Source of the DNA: Chloroflexota bacterium | GTDB lineage: Bacteria; Chloroflexota; Anaerolineae; UBA4142; SHND01 | Assembly: GCA_004295045.1 (NCBI GenBank) | Contig: SHND01000055.1 | Span: 90,814 to 154,813, forward strand | DNA: 64,000 nucleotides | Reading direction: 5' to 3' | Shown: one piece after another, positions 25,612 to 33,972 of the stretch | How positions within the stretch are numbered: the first letter of the stretch is position 1 | Layout of the letters: the number at the start of each line of letters is the position of its first letter | Notes under the pieces: model-generated | What the model saw: only the letters and a program-made list of their open reading frames with translations | Databases searched by the model: none | What the model was told of the DNA's origin: nothing | Translations under genes and position numbers: made by a program

Positions 25612-25664
25612 TGCGATGGTACGATGATGTGGTCGTGCAGACTCACTACCGCACCATCGCACTA
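25612..25664. repeat. Inverted repeat upstream of the ABC ATPase
   Basis: GTGCGATGGT and ACCATCGCAC about 32 bases apart, between the ATPase start and the SMC stop. A related word (CTATCGCAC) occurs in the variable arm of the cobalamin riboswitch. It may act as the SMC terminator although no T tract is seen. Confidence 0.5.
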
Positions 25665-25677
25665 CAAAACCATTACA

Positions 25678-28600
25678 CTATTGCACTTGCTCCAATTTCA
25701 ACGACAACATCTGCGACACGCCATCTTCACCCATCGAGACGCCATAGATGGCGCGCGCCCCTTCCATCGTAACGCGGTTGTGCGTAATCACGATGAACTG
25801 AGAGGCGTGCGACAATTCGTTCAGTCCGTCCCGAAAACGCCCGACGTTCGCTTCGTCGAGCGCGGCATCTACCTCGTCCATCACGCAAAATGGCGTAGGA
25901 CTCACTTTCAAAATCGCAAAGATCAGTGCGGCGGCGGTGAGGGCGCGTTCGCCGCCCGAAAGCAGTACGAGCTGCGCGGCGCGTTTGCCGGGCGGTCGCG
26001 CCGTAATTTCGATCCCGCTGTGAATCAAATCATTCGGGTCGGTGAGTTCCAAACGCGCGCTGCCGCCGCCAAAAAGCATACTGAAATATTTTTTGAATTC
26101 CGCGTTGATCGCGTCGAACGTTTCCTGGAATTTTTGTTTCATCATCGCGTCGAGTTCAGCCGTCGCCTGCTGTAATTTCTCGATCGCTTGCGTGAGGTCC
26201 AACGCTTGTTCGGTGAGAAAGGCGTGCCGTTCTTTGAGTTCGGCGTACTCTTGCGGCGCATTCGGATTCACATTCCCGATATAGCGCATTTGATTTTTGA
26301 GGCGTCGAATTTCCTTGTCAAAGCCATCGGGCAAGGATTCCACTTCGGGCAACGTGACGGGCTCTTGTTCGGGCGCGGGTGTGCCATCGTCGGGCAAATT
26401 TGCAATTTGCCCATCCGCGTCATCGCTCCCCGTTGCGGAGGACAAATTAGAAATTTGTCCAACCAAGCGCAAACGCAATTGACGCGGCGCCGCCGAATCG
26501 AGTTCGATAGCCCCCAAGTCATCTTCAATTTCTTGTTCGAGCCGCGCGATTTCGGCGCGGCGGCGTTCCGCTTCCAAGACGGCGCGATTGTGCAATTCCT
26601 CTGCGACGGTCAAGCCGCTGCGCAATTCTGTTTCGCGTTCCTCCAATTGTGTTTGTAATGCTTCACTCTCATTCAGCGCGGCTTCGTCCGGAAAGGCAAC
26701 TTGATTGAGCGATTCTAATTGCGCGCGCAATTCATCCACCTGGGCTTGCGCGGCGTCGCGCGCGCCAATGATTTCCGCGATTTGCGCGGCGAACGCGGCA
26801 ACGCGCGCTAGTTTGGCTTCTTGTTCGCGGAGCGCGCGCTCGTGTTCGCGTGTCAAGCGTTCTTGTTCTTGGAGTTGTTCGCGCTGCGCGCGCTCGCGTT
26901 CGCGTTCCTGCGCGCGCTGTTTCTCCAATTCGCGTTCGCGTATCCGTTCGCGTTCGCGTTCCTGTTCGCGCGCGCGTTCTTGCATCAGGCGTTCACGCTG
27001 CATTACCAGCTGTTCGTGTTCGCGGCGAAGGCGTTCGCGTTCCTGCGCCAGTTTTTCGCGCTCGCGCGTCTGCTGCTCGCGCACTCGTTCGCGCGCGTGT
27101 TCGCGTTCGCGCTGCGCGCGTTCGCGTTCGTTGAGGCGTTCGCGCGCCGCGCGTTCACCCTCGCGCTGGATGTTTGCTTCTGCCTGTTTCGCGGTCAGCA
27201 CGTCGCGTTCCGCCAGCGTCAGAGCCGTGCGCGCCTCATTCGATTCTTGGCGTACGTGTTCGAGCAAACGTTCGCGTTCGCGCAATTCGCGTTCGCGGCG
27301 CGCGAGATCGTCCGCCTGCGCGGCAAGCCCGGCGACGGCGGCGAGCGCGGACTCGTATAGCGGCAATTTTTCTTGAAGGGAAATCAAATGGGTTGCCAAA
27401 TCAGGCGGTGATTGGGATTCCGTTTCGGCGGACAGGGTGAGAGCCGGCGCATCAAATTCTTGCAGACGCAAATTGGCGAGACGTTGCGCGGCAAGCGCGC
27501 GGGCGCGCTGATTTTCCGTTTGCGCGCGTTCGTCGGCAAGTTTTTGCGCACTGCGTTCAAACTTGGCACGCTCGTTGCTCTCGAACTGCTCCTGTTGTGG
27601 AATGAGGCGTTCGGTTTCGGCTTGCCATTCCGCTTCTATCGCCTGCTCCGATTGCGCCAATTCTCTTTCGTGCGCATTGTGCGCCGCATCAGAGTCAAGT
27701 TGTTTGTGTAAATGCGTCTCTAATTCTGCAAGCTGCTGTTCGAGGAGTGCGTCGGCTTGCGCGTTTTGTTCGCGCATCATTTGTTCGACAAGTACGTCAA
27801 TGTTTTGCGGTTCGTCAACGGCAAGAGTCAAAGTGGGCGCGGCGGCGTTGCTCCATTGTTCCAGCGCGGCGATGGAGGCGGCAACGAGCGCATTCGTGTT
27901 TTCAAATTCGCGCTGCGCGTCGGCGTGCTGCGTTTCGGCAAAGCGCGCGCGTTCTTGCAGCACGGCGAATTCGCGTTCCTGCGCGGCGAATTCCATTTCG
28001 CGCTGCTGCTGCGCGCGCCGTTGGTCGGCGAGTTTGGCGCGCAGGGCTTGCGCGGCGCGCCGCGTTTCGGTGAGCTGCGCGGCGAGCTCTTGCATCAAGG
28101 CGCGCTGCGCGTTCAATTTTTCGCGCGCGTCGTGTTCTTGCGCGGACGCGGTGAGAAAGCTTTCTTGCGCGTGCGCCCAATTAAAGGCGTACCATTGTTT
28201 CAAATGCGCGTTGAGCGCGGTGGCAACGGATTCGTACTTGCTGGCGCGGTCGGCTTGACGCGCGAGGGAGGGCAGGCGCGGCGCGATTTCATTGATAATG
28301 TCGTTGACGCGAATTAAATTTTGCTGTGTCTCTTCTAATTTTTCCAGCGCGTTCGCTTTTTTATTTTGATAGAGCCCAATGCCCGCCGCTTCTTCAAACA
28401 GGGTGCGGCGTTCTTCGGCGCGCAGTGAAAGTGCTTGATCAATGAGTCCTTGCCCAATGACTGCGTAGGTCAAACGCGCGAGCCCCCATCTTTGCAAGAG
28501 TTCCTGCACATCGCGCAAACGGACACGCTGACGATTGATGAGATATTCGTTTTCGCCGCTGCGATAGGCGCGCCGCGTGATGGTAACTTCGGTGGGGCGG

Positions 28601-29022
28601 GTGTGGAGGATTTCTTCAATCACCGACGATGGACGGCTGCCCGCTGAGGGCGTGTTTCCGTTAGGGACGACGGCGGACGACGGACGGCGGACAGCCGAAT
28701 CGGTTGCGTCGTCTGCCGGCTGCGGTCTGTCGTCGTTCGCGTTGCTGTCGTCAAGCGCGAACGGATTCTCTAACGTCAACGCGACTTCTGCCATGCCCAT
28801 TTTGGGGCGCGTGGCGCTGCCGGTGAAAATCAAGTCTTCGGTTTTTTTGGTGCGAAGATTCGAGGGCGATTGTTCGCCGAGCGCCCAACGAATCGCGTCG
28901 GCGATGTTGCTTTTGCCGCAGCCGTTGGGTCCAACGATGGCGGTGATGCCTTCACCAAAATGAAAGGTGGTAGGATGGGCAAAGGTTTTGAACCCATGAA
29001 CTTGGACAGTTTTGAGGCGCAT
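25678..29022 (-). CDS. smc: SMC-type chromosome segregation ATPase without a recognisable hinge
   Basis: 1114 residues from the ATG at 29022 (10 bases downstream of a TATAAT). The N-terminal head has Walker A GPNGCGKS, and YAVIGQGLIDQ; the C-terminal head has the signature LSGGERALTAAALIFAIL and Walker B CVMDEVDAALD. Between lies a very long, Arg/Glu/Gln-rich coiled coil (many RERERER runs) with a central stretch (LQEKLPLYESALAAVAGLAAQADD) where the roughly 150-residue hinge domain should be; I see no hinge fold or its conserved glycines. Two low-complexity insertions, near residues 92-135 and 865-895, coincide with repeat elements in the DNA. It should still bind DNA and ATP in chromosome organisation, but dimerisation may differ. 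Confidence 0.9.
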   Translation of the reverse strand: MRLKTVQVHGFKTFAHPTTFHFGEGITAIVGPNGCGKSNIADAIRWALGEQSPSNLRTKKTEDLIFTGSATRPKMGMAEVALTLENPFALDDSNANDDRPQPADDATDSAVRRPSSAVVPNGNTPSAGSRPSSVIEEILHTRPTEVTITRRAYRSGENEYLINRQRVRLRDVQELLQRWGLARLTYAVIGQGLIDQALSLRAEERRTLFEEAAGIGLYQNKKANALEKLEETQQNLIRVNDIINEIAPRLPSLARQADRASKYESVATALNAHLKQWYAFNWAHAQESFLTASAQEHDAREKLNAQRALMQELAAQLTETRRAAQALRAKLADQRRAQQQREMEFAAQEREFAVLQERARFAETQHADAQREFENTNALVAASIAALEQWSNAAAPTLTLAVDEPQNIDVLVEQMMREQNAQADALLEQQLAELETHLHKQLDSDAAHNAHERELAQSEQAIEAEWQAETERLIPQQEQFESNERAKFERSAQKLADERAQTENQRARALAAQRLANLRLQEFDAPALTLSAETESQSPPDLATHLISLQEKLPLYESALAAVAGLAAQADDLARRERELRERERLLEHVRQESNEARTALTLAERDVLTAKQAEANIQREGERAARERLNERERAQREREHARERVREQQTREREKLAQERERLRREHEQLVMQRERLMQERAREQERERERIRERELEKQRAQERERERAQREQLQEQERLTREHERALREQEAKLARVAAFAAQIAEIIGARDAAQAQVDELRAQLESLNQVAFPDEAALNESEALQTQLEERETELRSGLTVAEELHNRAVLEAERRRAEIARLEQEIEDDLGAIELDSAAPRQLRLRLVGQISNLSSATGSDDADGQIANLPDDGTPAPEQEPVTLPEVESLPDGFDKEIRRLKNQMRYIGNVNPNAPQEYAELKERHAFLTEQALDLTQAIEKLQQATAELDAMMKQKFQETFDAINAEFKKYFSMLFGGGSARLELTDPNDLIHSGIEITARPPGKRAAQLVLLSGGERALTAAALIFAILKVSPTPFCVMDEVDAALDEANVGRFRDGLNELSHASQFIVITHNRVTMEGARAIYGVSMGEDGVSQMLSLKLEQVQ
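26392..26460. repeat. Twin palindrome element inside smc
   Basis: Two 21-base near-palindromes, GGGCAAATTTGCAATTTGCCC (26392-26412) and a related one ending AAATTTGTCC (26440-26460), are separated by 27 bases. They are in frame and encode the segments GQIANLPDD and GQISNLSS. A matching pair lies at 48169-48230, outside any gene, so this is a dispersed element now within the coding sequence. Confidence 0.8.
28665..28736. repeat. Inverted word-repeat element inside smc
   Basis: Words of GGACGACGG / GGCGGAC (28665-28697) are followed by words of GTCGTCTG / GCGGTCTGTCGTC (28706-28736), an imperfect inverted arrangement. It encodes a low-complexity insertion after LENPFALDD in the N-terminal head of SMC. 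Same style as the intergenic elements at 38982, 41896 and 46730. Confidence 0.65.
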
Positions 29023-29099
29023 GGTAAGCGCGATTATATCATTGACGCGCTTTTTCGCATTTGTTAGAATCATCGCGCATTTATTGGAGAAAATCTTTT

Positions 29100-29255
29100 A
29101 TGCTGAATCTCGCACCGCTTCAAGAAATCGCGTATGCGGAAATTAAACGCCGCGTGGAAAAATTTAACGCGTTGTCAAAGCTTGAATGCAATGCGTTGTA
29201 TGGGTTGAGTGAGGAGGAGATTCAAGTGGTGAAAGCAGGCGGGCAAGTTGTTTGA
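29100..29255 (+). CDS. Small protein with type IIG/BREX-methylase-like C-terminal motif, probably a remnant
   Basis: 51 residues from the ATG at 29100 with a GGAG 13 bases upstream. The ending LYGLSEEEIQVV resembles the last residues of Eco57I/PglX-type DNA methyltransferases (YGLTEEEI). No methylase domain remains. It sits between smc and the fused toxin-antitoxin genes and may be the end of a lost restriction gene, or an unrelated short protein. Expression is uncertain. Confidence 0.4.
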   Translation: MLNLAPLQEIAYAEIKRRVEKFNALSKLECNALYGLSEEEIQVVKAGGQVV

Positions 29256-29287
29256 CGAGCATAGGTTCGAGGTTTAGAATTGAACTG

Positions 29288-30088
29288 ATGGAGCAAACTG
29301 TGGTCTTGCAGAACGCCGTATCCGCTATGCCAATCGCAGAATCGGAACGCTTGACGCTGCCTCAGCTGGTAGAGCGCATCCAAGCGCGGCTGCCCGAAAT
29401 CTCGCAGCAGTTTCGCGTCAGAGATTTGGGACTTTTCGGTTCCTACGTGCGCGGCGATGAACGTGCGGACAGCGACTTGGACGTTCTGGTTGACTTTGAA
29501 GGTGGAGAAGAGGGCGCGCCGCGCGAGCCGCTCAGCGCGTTTTTGAGTGAGCTGCTGCATGTCAAAGTGGATGTCATTCCGAGTGAAAACCTCCGCAGAC
29601 GCCCTTATTTTGGCAGAAATGTCTTGCGGCATATTGTTTGGCTGCAAAAAGATGACGTGCCACAATTTGTAACATTGCCCCCGCGCGTTTTCGCAGACGG
29701 CGACAACAGAGACGACATGGAACCGAAACGCGAGTATATGGATTTCATTCAGGACATGTTGACGAGCATGGATGAGGCGTTGGAATTTGGCGGAGACTTG
29801 AACAGCGGACAATTGCTGAATGATCGAAAAACGCTGTCCGCCGTCAAATATGCGATCCAAACGATTGGTGAAGCGGCGGGCAAAATTCCGCCCGAGGTGC
29901 GTGCGCTCTATCCCAGAATTCGTTGGGGTGAAATGATGGGGATGCGCAACCGCCTCGTTCACGACTATGCTCGTGTGCAGGCAGAAATTGTATGGGAAAT
30001 TCTCCACGGGGATTTGCCGAATGATCGAATGCTCGTCGCGGACATGTTCGAGCGCGAGAAAAAACGACGCGGACTTGAGGGCGTATAA
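29288..30088 (+). CDS. Fused MNT nucleotidyltransferase-HEPN (MntA-HepT-like) protein, copy 1
   Basis: 266 residues from the ATG at 29288. The N-terminal half is a minimal nucleotidyltransferase: GSYVRGDERADSDLDVLVDF carries the GS...DxD motif. The second half begins MEPKREY and is a HepT/DUF86 HEPN RNase-like domain, with RNRLVH as the R-x4-H motif. In known systems these are two genes, HepT a toxin RNase and MntA an antitoxin that modifies it; here the stop between them is gone. The fusion, and its recurrence in copy 2, argue against an annotation artefact. It may be self-inhibited, or an internal start at MEPKREY could yield free HepT. No inverted repeats flank it. Confidence 0.85.
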   Translation: MEQTVVLQNAVSAMPIAESERLTLPQLVERIQARLPEISQQFRVRDLGLFGSYVRGDERADSDLDVLVDFEGGEEGAPREPLSAFLSELLHVKVDVIPSENLRRRPYFGRNVLRHIVWLQKDDVPQFVTLPPRVFADGDNRDDMEPKREYMDFIQDMLTSMDEALEFGGDLNSGQLLNDRKTLSAVKYAIQTIGEAAGKIPPEVRALYPRIRWGEMMGMRNRLVHDYARVQAEIVWEILHGDLPNDRMLVADMFEREKKRRGLEGV

Positions 30089-30094
30089 AAACAT

Positions 30095-30119
30095 GAACCC
30101 ACCGAGTAACGGTGGGTTC
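30095..30119 (+). terminator. Hairpin after the first MNT-HEPN gene
   Basis: GAACCCACCG / CGGTGGGTTC, five-base loop, followed by GCTGTTT. An equivalent hairpin follows the second copy, supporting duplication of the whole unit. Confidence 0.65.
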
Positions 30120-30202
30120 GCTGTTTCTGTGCAAGGAAGCGTTATCACGTAGAGTGCACGTGCGAATGCATTCTACGCGCTGTGTGTGCTGTCACTCCCA
30201 AT

Positions 30203-30260
30203 CTTTTGCACACGTCCCACGCGTCCATCCTCCAACATCACCTTGATGCCGCACGGGTCG
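30203..30260 (-). pseudogene. Remnant of a ywbE gene (3' end)
   Basis: On the minus strand this matches the last ~19 codons of the intact ywbE at 31136-31345 (GIKVMLEDGRVGRVQK), with a few changes. The 5' part is missing, replaced by the promoter of the second MNT-HEPN gene. It shows that the unit MNT-HEPN plus ywbE was duplicated in tandem and one ywbE decayed. Confidence 0.7.
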
Positions 30261-30278
30261 TCTTTTTCAAATGTAGAT

Positions 30279-30308
30279 TTGACGAATTTTGTTCTCCACC
30301 GTTACAAT
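30279..30308 (+). promoter_or_regulatory. Promoter of MNT-HEPN copy 2
   Basis: TTGACG, an 18-base spacer, and TACAAT, then seven bases to the ATG at 30316. No ribosome binding site. A strong case for a leaderless transcript. Confidence 0.75.
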
Positions 30309-30315
30309 TCCGCCT

Positions 30316-31104
30316 ATGCGGGCAACGACTGGGCGCAAAACGCCAATCGTCAGAAAAGAGCGTTCTCGTATGCGACGACATACGCGCACATCCATCGTGC
30401 GTGTACTGCGACGCGCGCTGCCCGCGTTGTCTGAAAAATACAACATCAAATCATTCGGCATTTTTGGTTCGTATGCACGCGACGAACAAAAAGTGACGAG
30501 TGATTTGGATGTGTTAGTGGAATATCGAGAACCTGCGTCGCTTGCGGGAAAAATAGAACTGGAAGAACAGTTGTCGTCGCTGGTTGGCGCCCAAGTTGAA
30601 GTGAGCCAACTGCAGGAGCTCAGGACTTTTATCGGAAAAAATGTGATGCGGCAAGTAATTTGGCTGCAGAAAGATGGAGTCGCGCGGAGGTTGAAAGCGC
30701 CGCGGCGTACTCGTAATGGCCAACCCAATGGAGCAAACATGGAACCGAAACGCGAATATTTGGATTGGCTAGATGATATGGTAGAGAGTATGGAAAATGC
30801 GCCGCGTCATGTGGAAGGAATGACGTACGAACAGATGCTCGCTAACCGCAACACCAAACTCTTGGTGCGAACCGAGATTCAGATTATCGGAGAAGCCGCC
30901 TCACATATTCCTGAGGAGATTCAGGAGCGCTATCCCGAAATCCCGTGGAAAAATATCAGCGCGCGCCATCGTGTGGTTCATGGTTACCACAAGATTGATT
31001 ACAAAGAGGTTTGGAAGATTCTGAACGAATCCATTCCGCATGACCTTCCACTCGTCCACGCGATGCGTGACAATGAAAAAAAACGCCGCAACATCCAAGA
31101 ATAA
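30316..31104 (+). CDS. Fused MNT-HEPN (MntA-HepT-like) protein, copy 2
   Basis: 262 residues. MNT half: FGIFGSYARDEQKVTSDLDVLVEY; HEPN half: begins MEPKREYLDWLDD, with RHRVVHGYH as the R-x4-H catalytic motif. The junction has an ATG preceded by GGAG, so an independent HepT could be made from the same mRNA. It differs clearly from copy 1 in sequence, so the duplication is old or the copies were selected apart. The start is taken at the ATG seven bases after TACAAT; another ATG lies 54 bases further on. The ywbE gene follows on the other strand. Confidence 0.83.
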   Translation: MRATTGRKTPIVRKERSRMRRHTRTSIVRVLRRALPALSEKYNIKSFGIFGSYARDEQKVTSDLDVLVEYREPASLAGKIELEEQLSSLVGAQVEVSQLQELRTFIGKNVMRQVIWLQKDGVARRLKAPRRTRNGQPNGANMEPKREYLDWLDDMVESMENAPRHVEGMTYEQMLANRNTKLLVRTEIQIIGEAASHIPEEIQERYPEIPWKNISARHRVVHGYHKIDYKEVWKILNESIPHDLPLVHAMRDNEKKRRNIQE

Positions 31105-31109
31105 AAACC

Positions 31110-31134
31110 GAACCCGCCGTTATTCGGCGGGTTC
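31110..31134. terminator. Hairpin after the second MNT-HEPN gene
   Basis: GAACCCGCCG / CGGCGGGTTC, five-base loop, followed by GTCATTTT. It directly abuts the stop codon of the convergent ywbE gene and may serve both. Confidence 0.65.
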
Positions 31135-31135
31135 G

Positions 31136-31345
31136 TCATTTTCCATCACCATCATTTACAAACTTTTGCACACGTCCCACGCGCCCATCCTCCAACATCA
31201 CCTTGATGCCGCGCGGATGATTGGAACTCGGCGTGAGAATTCGCGCGACAATTCCTTCCGTCAATTCGCCCGTGCGTTGATTCTGTTTTTCGACGACGAA
31301 TACGCGCGCGCCGATTTTGATTTCACTGCGTTTGGTGATGGGCAT
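31136..31345 (-). CDS. ywbE: YwbE family protein
   Basis: 69 residues. It matches the small YwbE (DUF2196) family: RSEIKIGARVFVVEKQNQRTGELTEGIVARILT and SSNHPRGIKVMLEDGRVGRV. The fold is KOW/SH3-like, suggesting a nucleic acid or protein contact, but the family has no known function. The duplicated remnant at 30203-30260 shows that it travelled with the MNT-HEPN gene. Confidence 0.88.
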   Translation of the reverse strand: MPITKRSEIKIGARVFVVEKQNQRTGELTEGIVARILTPSSNHPRGIKVMLEDGRVGRVQKFVNDGDGK

Positions 31346-31346
31346 T

Positions 31347-31402
31347 GGAGGTTGGAGAATGGAGAATGGAGAATGGAGATTCGAGATTCGAGATTGGAGA
31401 CT
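31347..31402. repeat. Word repeat before the aldehyde dehydrogenase gene
   Basis: Repeats of GGAGAAT and CGAGATT words, then words like TGTCCGCTGGCTGTCGTC to about 31440. No gene in the 99-base gap. Confidence 0.7.
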
Positions 31403-31444
31403 GCGCGTTCGTTATTTGTTGTCCGCTGGCTGTCGTCTGCTGTC

Positions 31445-32866
31445 TTAACTTGTCTTGATAACGACCATTTGGATATTCGTCATTTCTTCCATCGCAAATT
31501 TCACGCCTTCGCGCCCGAGTCCACTGTTGCGATTGCCGCCGTACGGCATGTGGTCGGCGCGGAAACTCGGAACCTCGTTGATGATGACGCCGCCGAAATT
31601 TAGTTTTTTGATGGCTTGGAAAACGCGGTTGATGTCGCGGGTGAATACGGATGCTTGCAATCCGAACGAGGTTTTGTCCGCTTGTTCGAGGGCGTCTTCG
31701 AATGAATCCGCTTGAAGGACGGATGCGACAGGTCCGAACACCTCTTCCGCCACCACTTTCATTTCCGGTTTCGCATCAACAATGACGGTCGGATAATAGA
31801 CGTTGCCTTTGCGTTTGCCCCCCGCCAAAATGCGCGCGCCGCCTGACGATGCTTCGTCCACCCATTCCGAAACGCGTTCGACTTCACTTTTTGCAATCAT
31901 CGGTCCAACATCCACGCGCTCGTCCAACGGATCGCCGACGACCATCGCGTTTGTCGCCGCGACAAATTTTTCGGTGAACGGTTCGTACACGGCGCGTTCG
32001 CCGTAGATGCGCTGCGTGCTGATGCAAACCTGCCCGCTGTTGTAGAACGCGCCGACGGCGGCTTTTTTCGCAACCGTTTCCAAATCCGCATCGGGCGCGA
32101 CGATGATCGGCGCGGTGTTGCCGAGTTCGAGCGTTACTTTTTTGATGCCCGCGACGGAAAGAATGCGCTGCCCCACGGGAACGCTTCCGGTGAACGTAAT
32201 TTTGGCAATGCGCGGGTCGCGCACCAGCCATTCGCCGACGGTGCTGCCACTGCCGTTGACGAGATTGATTGCGCCGGGGGGCAAACCCGCCGCTTCTAAA
32301 CATTCGCATAAAAATACGGAGGTCAGCGGCGTTGTCGCCGCCGGTTTCAACACGATTGAATTGCCTGCCGCGAGCGCGGGCGCGACTTTGTGTGCGACGA
32401 GGTTGAGCGGAAAATTGAACGGCGTAATTGCCGCAACGACGCCGACAGGACGCCGCAGATAAAAGCCAAAGTATCCTTCGCCGGATGGTACGGCATCGAG
32501 CGGAATCGTTTCGCCGTGAAGGCGTTTTGCTTCTTCGCCCGCAATGGTGAAAGTGCTAATGGCGCGGTCTACTTCGATGCGCGCGAATTTGAGCGCCTTG
32601 CCCGCTTCCGCCGCAATTGTTTTGGCGATTTCTTCTCTGCGTTCTTGCAATAGTTGCGCGGTGCGAAATAAAATCGTCGCGCGTTTGTGCGCGGGCATGT
32701 CTGCCATCACGCTCGCCGCGCGTTCGGCTGCCGCAATTGCTTCGTCTACACGATCCACGTCCGCGATGGGCAGTGTGCCGATTAAGGAATCGTCGTACTT
32801 GTTATAGACGGGCATGGCGCTGCCGTTGCCAACCCATTTACCGTTGATGTAGAGTTTATAATCCAC
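31445..32866 (-). CDS. NAD(P)-dependent aldehyde dehydrogenase
   Basis: 473 residues from a GTG at 32866 (GGAG upstream). The catalytic Cys is in NSGQVCISTQR and the general-base Glu in LELGNTAP; the Rossmann loop FTGSVPVG is present. It resembles sugar-aldehyde and lactaldehyde/glyceraldehyde-type dehydrogenases (PFNFPLNLVAHK). It oxidises an aldehyde to an acid in the cytoplasm, substrate unknown. A second, distinct dehydrogenase lies at 36022. A TATAAT is at the far upstream end of the frame, at 32911-32916, making a leader of about 40 bases. Confidence 0.9.
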   Translation of the reverse strand: MDYKLYINGKWVGNGSAMPVYNKYDDSLIGTLPIADVDRVDEAIAAAERAASVMADMPAHKRATILFRTAQLLQERREEIAKTIAAEAGKALKFARIEVDRAISTFTIAGEEAKRLHGETIPLDAVPSGEGYFGFYLRRPVGVVAAITPFNFPLNLVAHKVAPALAAGNSIVLKPAATTPLTSVFLCECLEAAGLPPGAINLVNGSGSTVGEWLVRDPRIAKITFTGSVPVGQRILSVAGIKKVTLELGNTAPIIVAPDADLETVAKKAAVGAFYNSGQVCISTQRIYGERAVYEPFTEKFVAATNAMVVGDPLDERVDVGPMIAKSEVERVSEWVDEASSGGARILAGGKRKGNVYYPTVIVDAKPEMKVVAEEVFGPVASVLQADSFEDALEQADKTSFGLQASVFTRDINRVFQAIKKLNFGGVIINEVPSFRADHMPYGGNRNSGLGREGVKFAMEEMTNIQMVVIKTS

Positions 32867-32925
32867 GAGATTTCTCACTCCATTCGAAATGATATTCGCA
32901 ATGTGAGAATTATACTTGAACTCAC

Positions 32926-32963
32926 AAAAAAAATCCCAAGTCATTTTGACTTGGGATTTTTTT
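32926..32963. terminator. Bidirectional terminator
   Basis: TCCCAAGTCA / TGACTTGGGA, three-base loop, A run on one side and T run on the other. It lies between two minus-strand genes and ends the secreted-protein transcript. Confidence 0.92.
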
Positions 32964-32968
32964 ATTCT

Positions 32969-33961
32969 TTACTGCATTCCGGTGCTTTGACACGCCAGTT
33001 CGGTGCCGCTGCTTCCGATGATACATGCTGTTACATTGGTCATGCCGGGCGGATAGGGCTGGAACAACAAGTTCGCCGGTACGTTTGTGTTTGGGTTGAT
33101 GCGCGTGGCATTGGAGGTTCCAACAACTTGCCCCGAACTATTCGTTGCGTGGGCTTGCAAGTTCGCCGGAGAATCCTCCCCGTTCCAGAAATAGCCAACT
33201 GAAATCGTGAGTTGATTTGAGTTGGTGAGACCGCCGTTCTTTTGGATGCTCGTGATTTGATTATTCTGGGACGGCGGCGGTGTGGGCGGCGGCGGATTCG
33301 ACACGGTCAAGGTTACTTGCGCCGTTGCCGAATTGCCTTGGCACCACGCAGTCAAGGTGTACGTTGTAGTTTGACTCGGATTGACTTGGATCGAGCCCGG
33401 TGTGGGTACGCCGCTGCTTCCATTTGGCGATGAGAGAACTACGCTTTGCGCGTTCCCTACAAGCCCCCATGATAAGGTGGCTGCTTGTCCATTCTGGATC
33501 GTAGTAGGGTTCACAGTAAAGCCATTGAATACGGGCGTACCGGAGCAGCCCGGTGTATTGTTGACGGTGACGGTGATGGGGACTTGGACTTGGTTACTCC
33601 CACAAACGCCCACGACAAAGTACGTGGAGGTTTGAGTGGGATTCACTTGCTGCGAACCCGGTGTGCCGATGCCTTGACGATTACCATTCGGGAATTGTAG
33701 GAAAGCCGCTTGGGCGTTTCCGACGAGCCCCCAATACAGTGTGGTTACTTGGCCCGCGTTGATGGTCGGAGGATTTGCATACGCGAACTGAACGGTCGGC
33801 GTGCCACTGCATCCCTGCGCGTTGGGCGCAAAGGCAGGATTGGCAAGTACGCTTTGAGGCGGAACTTGATTGTCAACCTGTGCCGCGTTGACAATTTGTC
33901 CCGACACCGCGAGACTGATGAGTAAACCTGTGAAAAGTAGAATGCGTGTGATGTTTTTCAT
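32969..33961 (-). CDS. Secreted protein with Ig-like repeats
   Basis: 330 residues. A signal peptide ending near VNAA is followed by two related beta domains of about 85 residues each (TVQFAYANPPTINAGQ and VFNGFTVNPTTIQNGQ), both with LYWGL/LSWGLVGNAQ and PGS.QVNPTQT/SQT, then a proline-rich linker and a third C-terminal domain with a pair of cysteines. The repeat is shared with the Ig-like domain in the META lipoprotein at 18244. It is likely a surface or matrix protein; ligand unknown. Confidence 0.82.
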   Translation of the reverse strand: MKNITRILLFTGLLISLAVSGQIVNAAQVDNQVPPQSVLANPAFAPNAQGCSGTPTVQFAYANPPTINAGQVTTLYWGLVGNAQAAFLQFPNGNRQGIGTPGSQQVNPTQTSTYFVVGVCGSNQVQVPITVTVNNTPGCSGTPVFNGFTVNPTTIQNGQAATLSWGLVGNAQSVVLSSPNGSSGVPTPGSIQVNPSQTTTYTLTAWCQGNSATAQVTLTVSNPPPPTPPPSQNNQITSIQKNGGLTNSNQLTISVGYFWNGEDSPANLQAHATNSSGQVVGTSNATRINPNTNVPANLLFQPYPPGMTNVTACIIGSSGTELACQSTGMQ

Positions 33962-33972
33962 TTCGAGTTGCC

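Noticed and set aside
25612..25664. Second cobalamin riboswitch before the BtuD-like ATPase
   Set aside because: No B12-box, no CCTGC motif; only a simple inverted repeat is present.
26705..28317. Long open frames on the plus strand opposite smc
   Set aside because: They are reverse readings of Arg/Glu-rich coiled-coil codons (CGC, GAG, GAA) and have no protein motifs.
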